64,000 bases of DNA from Lacinutrix neustonica (GTDB lineage: Bacteria; Bacteroidota; Bacteroidia; Flavobacteriales; Flavobacteriaceae), in NCBI RefSeq assembly GCF_026625145.1, contig NZ_CP113088.1:1591501-1655500 (forward strand). The letters run 5' to 3'. Position numbers and translations under genes: made by a program. Under the pieces are notes generated by a model. The model was not told the origin of the DNA and did not search any database. It worked only from the letters and a program-made list of their open reading frames with translations. This document shows positions 53,473-61,203 of the stretch, one piece after another. How positions within the stretch are numbered: position 1 is the stretch's first letter; each line of letters starts with the position of its first letter.

Positions 53473-55512
53473 ATGAATACATTAACAACAAACTTTTCGA
53501 CGAAATACACTTCAGCACCATTCGTTCATATACAAGACAGTGACTTTAAGCCTGCCATTACCGAACTTATTCAAAAAACAAAGGAGGAAATTGATACCAT
53601 TGTTAATAATACTGAAGCGCCAACTTTTAAAAACACCATAGAAGCTTTAGAATTTACTGGACAGCAATTAAATCGTGTAACCAGTATCTTTTTTAATTTG
53701 AATTCTGCAGAAACCAACGACGAGATACAAAAAATAGCACAGGAGGTGTCTCCTTTGCTGTCAGAGTTTGGTAATGATATTACTTTAAATGAAGCATTAT
53801 TTAAAAGAGTAAAAGTTATTTATGACCAAAAAGACCAGTTAAACCTGAGTGCAGAACAAACCACATTATTAGATAAAAAATATAAAAGTTTTTCTAGAAA
53901 TGGCGCTAACTTAAATGAGGGTGATAAAATAAAACTTCGCGAAATAGACAAGACATTAGCAAAATTAAAACTCACCTTCGGCGAAAACATTTTAGCCGAA
54001 ACCAACAAATACGAACTTCATATCACCAACGAAGAGGCCTTGTCTCGGCTTACCCGACGGTGCCAAAGAAGCCGCTAAACAATTAGCAGAAAGTAAGGAG
54101 AAAGCGGGTTGGTTAATCACGTTAGACTACCCGAGTTATATTCCCTTCATGACCTATGCCGATCATCGTGAATTAAGAGAAGAACTCTCTAAAGCAGCAG
54201 GTAGCAAAGCCTTTAAGGGGGACGCTTTAGATAATCAACAAAATGTTTTAGATATTGCAAAATTACGTTATAATCGAGCGCAATTGTTAGGTTATAAAAC
54301 GCATGCGCATTTTGTTTTAGAAGAGCGCATGGCAGAAACTCCTGAAAAAGTAGAGACGTTTTTAAATGAGCTATTGGAAAAAGCAAAACCTGCTGCCGAA
54401 AATGAATTTAAAACGTTACAGCGTTTCGCAAAAGACTTAGACGGCATTGATACCCTACAAAAATGGGATTCGGCGTATTATTCTGAAAAGTTAAAACAAA
54501 AATTATTTAGTCTGGATGATGAGCAATTAAAGCCTTATTTCAAATTAGAAAATGTTATTGCCGGTGCGTTTATGGTGGCAGAAAAACTGTTCAATTTACA
54601 TTTTGAAGAAATAAGCAATATCGATAAATACCATGAGGAGGTTTTAACCTATAAAGTAACAAACGATACAGGTGATTTTATTTCCCTTTTTTATGCTGAT
54701 TTTTTTCCAAGAAAAGGCAAACGTAATGGCGCTTGGATGACGTCTTATAAATCACAATCCATACAAAACGCTCAAAACGAAAGACCTCATGTCTCGATCG
54801 TATGCAACTTTACAAAACCCACTAAAACAAAGCCGTCACTTCTAACTTTTAATGAAGTGACCACCCTGTTTCATGAATTTGGCCATGCCTTACACGGGAT
54901 GTTAGCCAACACCACCTACCCAAGTTTATCTCGGTACCAGTGTGTATTGGGATTTTGTAGAATTGCCTAGTCAGATCATGGAAAACTGGTGTTATGAAAA
55001 AGAAGCTTTAGAGTTGTTTGCCACGCATTACGAAACTGGAGCGGTCATCCCTATGGAGCTCATAGATAAAATTAAGGCGTCTGCTACCTTTCAACAAGGC
55101 ATGCAAACGCTCCGTCAAATAAGTTTTGGGCTGTTAGATATGGCTTGGCACGGTACAAATCCAATAAATATTTCAGACGTAAAAACCTATGAAAAGGAAG
55201 CCTTTAATGACACAGAGCTATATCCGAGATATTCCAACCAGTTGTATGAGTACTGCTTTTGCGCACATTTTCCAGGGCGGCTATTCTTCCGGGTATTACA
55301 GTTACAAATGGGCAGAAGTTTTAGATGCAGATGCCTTTGACTATTTTAAACAAGAAGGGCTTTTTAATAAAGATGTAGCCAATAAGTTTAAAGACCACAT
55401 CTTATCTCAAGGCGGAACCGAAAACCCTATGATTTTATACAAACGTTTTAGAGGTCAAGAACCTCAACCTGAAGCGTTACTGAAGCGTGCAGGATTGATA
55501 AAAAAGGAATAA
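53473..55512 (+). CDS. M3 family metallopeptidase, Dcp/OpdA-like (three lesions)
   Basis: Zinc oligopeptidase of about 678 residues, cleaving short peptides. The N-terminal helical half includes TKEEIDTIVNNTEAPTFKNT. The metal site is LFHEFGHALHGMLANTTYPS (HExxH) with the downstream glutamate in LPSQIMENWCYEKEAL, and the C-terminal FAHIFQGGYSSGYYSYKWAE. CCGGA insertions near 54045 (EEALSGLPDGAKEAA), 54933 (PSLSGTSVYWDF) and 55222 (ELYPDIPTSCM) split it into four pieces; removal gives 2037 bases, 679 codons. No signal peptide, so cytoplasmic. Confidence 0.92.
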
Positions 55513-55528
55513 ACCACGAATATAAAAT

Positions 55529-55590
55529 GCCATTCTGAAGGTCAACTAGCATCTCTGTGAGACTCTTTGTAATCCTTAGAATGGCTTTTT
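55529..55590 (+). terminator. Terminator after the M3 peptidase
   Basis: Arms GCCATTCT-g-AAGG and CCTT-AGAATGGC are followed by a T-run. The loop is long (about 32 bases). It starts 17 bases after the peptidase stop and ends just before the palindromic operator at 55598. Confidence 0.65.
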
Positions 55591-55597
55591 TACAAAA

Positions 55598-55625
55598 TAA
55601 ACTTTCAGTAATTACTGAAAGTTTA
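55598..55625. promoter_or_regulatory. Perfect 28-bp palindromic operator before the GbsR-type regulator
   Basis: A perfect inverted repeat with half-site TAAACTTTCAGTAA and its exact complement, centred between 55611 and 55612. It lies 24 bases upstream of the regulator's ATG, where a MarR-type dimer would repress its own gene. A related copy occurs before the next gene at 56167. Binding is inferred. Confidence 0.75.
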
Positions 55626-55649
55626 AAAATAATTAAGTATCTTCGCTGT

Positions 55650-56153
55650 ATGGAATATCAAGAAGCCAAAGAAAAATTCATTAGTACTTGGGGAAGTTTA
55701 GGCTCCCTATGGGGGATTAATAAAGCCATGGCACAAATCCAGTCCTTACTTTTTATATCGACCAAACCCTTGTCTATGGAAGATATTATGGAAGACCTTA
55801 AGATCTCTCGAGGTAATACCAGTACAAATTTGAGACAATTGATGGATTGGGGTATTGTTACAAAAATATTAGTTCCTGGAGAACGTAAAGAATATTTTGC
55901 TACAGAAAAAGACGTACAAGAATTAGCTAGAATTATAGCCATAGAACGCAGTCGTCGCGAAATCAAACCCGTTATTAAAATTTTAGATGAAGTGTCTACC
56001 ATTAAAGAGGATGGCACCGAAAAAACACGAGAACTCATTAAACAAACCAAAGCCCTACACGAATTAACAGAAACGATGGATGTTATGATTAATAAATTAG
56101 TAAACCAAAAACAAAACTGGCTCACCAAGTCTGTTCTAAAATTATTTAAATAA
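55650..56153 (+). CDS. GbsR/MarR family transcriptional regulator
   Basis: Winged-helix regulator of 167 residues. I start at MEYQEAKEKFISTWGSLGSL; the longer frame would run through the palindromic operator. The DNA-binding domain is SMEDIMEDLKISRGNTSTNL-RQLMDWGIV, then the wing LVPGERKEYFATE; a long C-terminal helix mediates dimerisation. GbsR-type proteins often sense choline or other small ligands. The perfect palindrome 24 bases upstream and a related one before the next gene suggest autoregulation and control of the downstream cluster. Confidence 0.88.
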   Translation: MEYQEAKEKFISTWGSLGSLWGINKAMAQIQSLLFISTKPLSMEDIMEDLKISRGNTSTNLRQLMDWGIVTKILVPGERKEYFATEKDVQELARIIAIERSRREIKPVIKILDEVSTIKEDGTEKTRELIKQTKALHELTETMDVMINKLVNQKQNWLTKSVLKLFK

Positions 56154-56166
56154 AAAAAATTTGATT

Positions 56167-56194
56167 TGTTCTTTCAATTATTTCTGAAAGTTCA
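56167..56194. promoter_or_regulatory. Second operator-like palindrome before the methyltransferase gene
   Basis: A diverged copy of the 55598 palindrome: 21 of 28 positions match, with the CTTTCA and CTGAAAGTT cores kept. It lies in the 78-base gap between the regulator and the methyltransferase at 56232. It would place that gene and its followers under the same regulator. Confidence 0.6.
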
Positions 56195-56231
56195 AAACTT
56201 ACCACATTAATAGATACAACCTAATAAAATT

Positions 56232-57107
56232 ATGGAGTCAATAACCCTAAATCATCAAGAAAATTCTAGAGAAAATACCATAGAAATGGTAGACTTTTAT
56301 AACGAAGCTACTGAAGACTATGCCTTCCGGAGTAAAGATTTAAATATGCATTTTGGCTATTACAGACCCTTTTTAAATAACCCGTTTAGAAGAAACACGA
56401 TGCTCAATGAAATGAACCACCAGGTGCTTAAACGCTTAAACTTACCTAAGAACAAAGCGAGTCTTGTCGATTTAGGCTGTGGTGTTGGAGGTACCATGAG
56501 GTATGCCTTAAAAAAAATAAAAGGCATCACAACTTTTGGCGTTACGTTGTCTCCATTTCAAGTACAAAAAGGAAATGCATTATTAAAACATTTAAAAGGC
56601 AGTATTTTACTCGAAAACTATAACCACACCTCTTTTAAATCGAATACTTTTGACGGCGCATTAGCCATAGAAAGCTTTTGTCACTCCGGCCATGACAAAC
56701 ACTCTTTTAAAGAAGCCTATCGCATTTTAAAACCTAATGGCCGCTTTGTTATTGCCGATGCTTTTTTAAAAAAGGAAACCTCCAAGCTGTGCTATGGCTC
56801 AAAATATGCCTACAAGAAATTGTGTTCCCATTGGAGTCTAGAGCGTTTAGCCTCTATAGAAACCGTTAAAAAAGATCTTACTAATTTAGGTTTCAAAAAC
56901 ATTAAAGTGGAAGATGTTTCCTTTAGGGTTGCGCCATCTGTTTTACATGTGCCGTTTGCCATCACAGGCTTTATTTTGAAAAAGATATTTACCTTACAAT
57001 CACTTAAACGCGAAAGTCTACATAATCTTAAGGGATCCTTTTATGCCTTATTATCGGGATTACATATGAAAAGCTTTGGGTACTATTTAATAAGTTGCAC
57101 CAAATAG
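56232..57107 (+). CDS. SAM-dependent methyltransferase, cyclopropane-synthase/sterol-MT-like
   Basis: Complete 291-residue class I methyltransferase. The N-terminus (VDFYNEATEDYAFRSKDLNM) is the 'YDxATxxYxxW' type seen in CFA-synthase-like and tocopherol methyltransferases. Motif I is LVDLGCGVGGTMRYAL; later GVTLSPFQVQKGNALL and the post-I loop. It is the first gene after the second operator and is followed 31 bases later by a DoxX-like membrane gene. A lipid or quinone substrate is a guess from the family. Confidence 0.83.
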   Translation: MESITLNHQENSRENTIEMVDFYNEATEDYAFRSKDLNMHFGYYRPFLNNPFRRNTMLNEMNHQVLKRLNLPKNKASLVDLGCGVGGTMRYALKKIKGITTFGVTLSPFQVQKGNALLKHLKGSILLENYNHTSFKSNTFDGALAIESFCHSGHDKHSFKEAYRILKPNGRFVIADAFLKKETSKLCYGSKYAYKKLCSHWSLERLASIETVKKDLTNLGFKNIKVEDVSFRVAPSVLHVPFAITGFILKKIFTLQSLKRESLHNLKGSFYALLSGLHMKSFGYYLISCTK

Positions 57108-57138
57108 AATAACATCATGTCTAAAAAACGCAAAACCT

Positions 57139-57513
57139 ATGAGACCCTCAAAAACGCATAACATTATAAATACAGGTATCGCAGCCGTGTGGCTAATTAA
57201 TGGTCTTTTTTGTAAAGTGCTGCATTGGAGCCCTAGACATGAAGCAATAGTAAACCGTATATTGCACACAGATTATTCACGTGAGATTACAATTATTATT
57301 GGAGTCTCTGAGATAGTCATGGCACTATGGATAGTATCTCGCTATCAGTCAAAATGGAATGCCATCGCTCAAATTATTATTGTAGCATCTATGAATATCC
57401 TCGAATTTTTACTAGCTTCAGATTTACTCCTTTGGGGGAAACTAAATGCTGTATTTGCTTTGTTATTTATAATAATAGTATATTTCAATAACCTTCATAA
57501 CAGACCTCATTAA
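57139..57513 (+). CDS. DoxX-like membrane protein
   Basis: Complete 124-residue inner-membrane protein with four predicted helices: TGIAAVWLINGLFCKVLHW, EITIIIGVSEIVMALWIV, IAQIIIVASMNILEFLLA and AVFALLFIIIVYF. It matches the short DoxX-like family, often fused to or adjacent to DUF2071 as here (4 bases to the next ATG). The function is unknown. No lesion. Confidence 0.78.
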   Translation: MRPSKTHNIINTGIAAVWLINGLFCKVLHWSPRHEAIVNRILHTDYSREITIIIGVSEIVMALWIVSRYQSKWNAIAQIIIVASMNILEFLLASDLLLWGKLNAVFALLFIIIVYFNNLHNRPH

Positions 57514-57517
57514 AACC

Positions 57518-58255
57518 ATGGTATCCTTTCTAAAAAATCATCCATTTGCAGTAGAAGCCTTTTTTGAAAGCTCCACGGTTTTAACTTTCGCGGTACCAAA
57601 AAAGCAATTAGAGCATCTCATTCCGAATGTTTGAGTTTAGACACTTTTCAAGACACCTGGGCTTTCGTTGCTGTTGCCATGGTTCAAACAAAAGACTTAA
57701 GACCAAAAGGATTCCCCAAGTTTATGGGTAACGCTTTTTTTCTTGTAGGCTATCGCATATTTGTTCGGTATACTAATACCGAAGGGAAACGGTTGAGAGG
57801 GTTATACATTTTAAAATCTGAAACAAATAAGAAGAAAATGGAGTATTTAGGCAATCTTTTTACGCACTATAATTATACCACGACAGATGTCGCTCAAATT
57901 GAAAATGAAAAGACGAAGCAACTCATTTCTGAACACTCAAAATTAAAAATAACCATTAATACAAAAAAAGACAACGTGACTCTACCTGAACAATCTCCAT
58001 TCAAGGATTGGAAAGAAGCTAGAAGATTCGCAGGTCCGTTACCATTCACATTCACTTATAACGAAAAGACAAAGCACGTTTTAATTATAGAAGGGGTAAG
58101 ACATAACTGGAAACCGAGAACCTATTCATGTGGTACATTACCATATTGAATTCTTAAATACATTACAGCTTAAAACCCCTGTTCTCGCAAACGCATTTGT
58201 AATAAAAAACATACCCTATTACTGGAAAAAAGGCAAAACAGAACCATGGACATAA
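57518..58255 (+). CDS. DUF2071 protein (two lesions)
   Basis: About 245 residues after correction. It begins MVSFLKNHPFAVEAFFESST and has QDTWAFVAVAMVQTKDLRPK with GNAFFLVGYRIFVRYTN, matching the DUF2071 (acetoacetate-decarboxylase-fold) family. CCGGA lesions: deletion near 57604 (LIPECLSLDTF) and insertion near 58105 (WKPEPIHVVHYHIEF); they cancel, leaving 738 bases. The end overlaps the next gene's ATG by 10 bases. The DoxX-DUF2071 pairing is recurrent in Bacteroidota. Confidence 0.83.
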
Positions 58256-58999
58256 AAAGAAAAAAAGGACAAGGCGTTTTAAACATTTTAAGCTTTAACA
58301 GGCATTTTTACATTATAGGCGTAAGTATATTAGCCCTAATAATTACAAGTCACATGTACTTCGAATGGTCCCACACACTTTTCTCGGATCACTCTAACTG
58401 CATTTCTTTATGGCCTCGTCATGCCATTAATTGTTTCTGCGTATGTCTATGATCTTTCCGGATATTATCATTTTAACTGGTTGCAATATTGTGAAGTATC
58501 AGATTATAAAACCCGGAAAATACTCAATATCAATGCAGGGTTTGATGAAACAAGTTTTATTATTAAAAACAAATTCCCACAATCTAATTTAAAAGTATTT
58601 GATTTTTACAACCCTAAAAAACACACAGAACCTGCTATAATAAGAGCTCGAAAAGTGAGCCTAGCCTACCCAAATACACAAGCTATAACGACCCTCCTTA
58701 TTCCCCAAAAAGAAAAATCTGTAGATCTTATTTTTCTGCTATCTACTGCACATGAAATACGGTCGAATGAGGAAAAAATTCAGTTCCTAAAAGAATGTAA
58801 AAGAGTTTGCGCATCAAATGGAAAAGTAATCATGGTAGAACATTTACGAGATTTACCAAATTTTTTAGCCTTCTCTGTAGGTGTTACTCATTTTTTCTCG
58901 AAAAACACCTGGAACAACGCATTTAAAAGCGCTGGGTTTTCTAAGGCCAAAGAGACTAAATTCACACCCTTCATGTCTGTCTTTACTTATCAACTATAA
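58246..58999 (+). CDS. Membrane-anchored methyltransferase (one lesion)
   Basis: About 250 residues after correction. An N-terminal hydrophobic region has two helices (YIIGVSILALIITSHMY, then LTAFLYGLVMPLIVSAYVY). A Rossmann-like methyltransferase part follows (ILNINAGFDETSFIIKNKF, SVDLIFLLSTAHEIRSNEEK, NGKVIMVEHLRDLPNFLAF); its glycine motif I is degenerate. A CCGGA insertion near 58386 (TLFRITLTAFLYG) would otherwise detach the membrane part. It overlaps DUF2071 by 10 bases, so it is translationally coupled. Confidence 0.78.
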
Positions 59000-59011
59000 T
59001 TTTAATTACTC

Positions 59012-59407
59012 ATGCTTATACATTTAAAAATAATTGGTGCTTTACAATAGGGCTTAGCCTTAACACACATAATATTCCCTAAATATTTTAATTGGAATGT
59101 AGAGCTTAAAACCATAAGCTTAGTGAACAGACAAATAATGACTGTTCACACCTTCTTTATTGCTTTGACGCTATTTCTTATTGGAGCACTCTGTTTTACT
59201 TCTGCATTAGATCTTATAAACACGAAACTAGGACACTCCATAACATTCGGTCTTGGTGTTTTTTGGAGCGTGAGATTATTTGTACAGTTTTTTGTCTATT
59301 CGCCTAAACTCCGGAAAGGAAAAACCTTTGAAACTATAATACATATTATCTTCTCACTGTTATGGCTATATTTCGCTAGTGTGTTTTTAATGATATATTT
59401 TAAATAG
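59012..59407 (+). CDS. Small membrane protein with an apparent internal stop
   Basis: About 131 residues. From the ATG at 59012 one frame reads MLIHLKIIGALQ-stop-GLALTHIIFPKYFNWNVELK and continues through VNRQIMTVHTFFIALTLFLI to LLWLYFASVFLMIYF. Upstream and downstream parts fit one small four-helix family, so the TAG at 59048 looks like a single-site error. The expected codons could be TCC GGC (read as TAG GGC), but I cannot prove it. The alternative is a start at the GTG at 59123, giving 94 residues. The function is unknown. Confidence 0.65.
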
Positions 59408-59458
59408 CATCAAAACAATTCATTTTTTCTTTACATTTGAGCAAACAATTGCAAACCA

Positions 59459-60013
59459 ATGCCAGATCACAAAATAGATCCCAACCAGTGGATTTCTTTG
59501 TATTCAGATTACTTATTTAATTACACCGTGTCCCGTGTTAGTGATAGAGATATGGCGCAAGATTTGGTGTCTGAAACCTTCTTGGCGGGTTTAGGAGCCA
59601 TGAAAAATTTTAAAGGGGAAGCCAGTGAACGCACTTGGCTCATTTCCATATTAAAACGAAAAATCATAGACTACTATCGCAAAATTAATTCTAACAAAGG
59701 CAGAGCCGAGGTAAGAATGCATTACAATAGCGCTACAGAAAGTGAAGGCGATTGGCTAGAAGAACGCGTGGCAGACCCCTTTGATAAAACAGCAGAAGAC
59801 CACATTGAAAATTCTGAATTAGGTTTAGCGATTTACAATTGTTTAGAAAAGTTACCTACAAAACAAGCGCAAGTTTTCGAAATGAAAACCATTTTAAATT
59901 ACGATACAGAAACCATTTGTAATGAACTGAATATTACAGCGTCTAACCTATGGGTAATCATTCATAGAGCACGAACGGCTATGGCTGGTTGCCTTGAAAA
60001 AAATTGGTTTTAA
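59459..60013 (+). CDS. ECF-type RNA polymerase sigma factor
   Basis: Complete 184-residue sigma-70 family member. Region 2 is YSDYLFNYTVSRVSDRDMAQ with DLVSETFLAG, then ASERTWLISILKRKIIDYYR. After a long linker, region 4 is LPTKQAQVFEMKTILNYDTE with ITASNLWVIIHRARTAMAG. The zinc-finger anti-sigma gene starts 3 bases downstream. Related factors are annotated SigZ-like. The target regulon is unknown. Confidence 0.9.
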   Translation: MPDHKIDPNQWISLYSDYLFNYTVSRVSDRDMAQDLVSETFLAGLGAMKNFKGEASERTWLISILKRKIIDYYRKINSNKGRAEVRMHYNSATESEGDWLEERVADPFDKTAEDHIENSELGLAIYNCLEKLPTKQAQVFEMKTILNYDTETICNELNITASNLWVIIHRARTAMAGCLEKNWF

Positions 60014-60016
60014 AAA

Positions 60017-60275
60017 ATGAGTGACAAATTATTTCTTTCCTGCGATGAAGCGAGTCATACCTGTGATAAAGCGCAGTATAAAGAAGCGACATTATGGGGT
60101 AAAATGAAATTAAACATTCATCTCGTATATTGTGCTGCTTGCCGAAAATATGCCAAAAACAATGCGAAACTAACACGGTTAATAAAACGTAAACCGGTTA
60201 CACTAGAACCGTGAAGCCAAAGCACAAATGCAAGACACTTTAAATAAGGAACTCGCAAAGCAGGACTATAAATAA
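60017..60275 (+). CDS. Zinc-finger anti-sigma factor (one lesion)
   Basis: About 85 residues after correction. The ZAS-type motif HLVYCAAC (His-x3-Cys-x2-Cys) lies near residue 36, the usual metal site of cytoplasmic anti-sigma domains; no membrane helix is present, so it is a soluble short form. A CCGGA insertion near 60211 (VTLEPEAKAQMQ, reads CCGTGA) cuts off the last 21 residues, which end ELAKQDYK. It overlaps the convergent gene at its 3' end by 36 bases. Confidence 0.83.
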
Positions 60276-61082
60276 CCAAAGAATAGGTATACCTTCTACA
60301 AAAAAAGAACTGTAATACGCACTTCTTTCTTTATTTGAAAAAAGAACAAACAGTAGGGTCACTAATAAGACAACGAGGCGTTCTATAAGTTGACTCCCGA
60401 TGAATTCATCTTTCAAAAATTCAGAAAAAAAGAAAAGCATTAATAACACTACTCCGATTATTTTTGTGCGCTTCACCCCTATTTTTTGAGGTATTGTAGA
60501 CAATCTCAAACTGTCATATTTTAAATCTCGAATTTCAAAAGGAAGCATTAATACAACCACTAAAACAAACCGTTGAAAAGCAGTAACATATACCGCTGTA
60601 TTCCATTCAAAATCATTATTAATCAAGGGCAAGAAAACCGTAACTCCTGTCCAAACCAACGCAATCACATACACTTTAAGTCCGCTTACATCACGTAAAT
60701 TTTGCTGGCTATCTAAATAAAACCTTTTGGGAATAAACGGTATGGCATACAAAAGAGTAATGACCCCAAATCCTGCAATATAAGTCAGAGTCTTGAATGG
60801 TAATTGAACAGCATAATAACAGAGTAAAAGAAAACATAGCAATGAAAAAAGCTGAATCACTTTAAGGGTGTCGGTCAAACTTCTGTGATGAAATTTTGCA
60901 ATCCCAAAATACTTTACAAAATTATAACCGGTTATTGTCGCATAAAATATAAAGTACAGCACGGTTTCATCATAAGAAATGTTGAAGTGCCTTAAGGTAA
61001 TCCAACTCAGTGCATATACCGCTAAAGCAACGTGTATACTAGCGTTAATATAAAAATCGAAAAGCTGTTTAATCGTGCGCAT
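60240..61082 (-). CDS. UbiA-like multi-pass membrane protein
   Basis: Complete 280-residue inner-membrane protein with about eight helices. The motifs GYNFVKYFGIAKFHHRSL and LPFEIRDLKYDSLRLSTIPQ resemble the aspartate-rich regions of UbiA prenyltransferases, though the first Asp-rich motif (NxxxD) is replaced by NFVKYFG. It could be a diverged family member without transferase activity. It is divergent from gcvP with a 121-base spacer. No lesion. Confidence 0.72.
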   Translation of the reverse strand: MRTIKQLFDFYINASIHVALAVYALSWITLRHFNISYDETVLYFIFYATITGYNFVKYFGIAKFHHRSLTDTLKVIQLFSLLCFLLLCYYAVQLPFKTLTYIAGFGVITLLYAIPFIPKRFYLDSQQNLRDVSGLKVYVIALVWTGVTVFLPLINNDFEWNTAVYVTAFQRFVLVVVLMLPFEIRDLKYDSLRLSTIPQKIGVKRTKIIGVVLLMLFFFSEFLKDEFIGSQLIERLVVLLVTLLFVLFSNKERSAYYSSFFVEGIPILWLFIVLLCEFLI

Positions 61083-61203
61083 TAAACAAAGTTAATCAAA
61101 CTGTTAACAACCCTGTGCATTAGTTAAAAACTTTCAGTTTTTTAGGAAATATTACCTTAAGTTTTCAGTATTTTTGCGCAAATTTAACAGCAACACAACT
61201 ACT

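Noticed and set aside
61083..61203. Glycine riboswitch before gcvP
   Set aside because: The 121-base spacer is short and AT-rich, with no conserved aptamer core that I can see.
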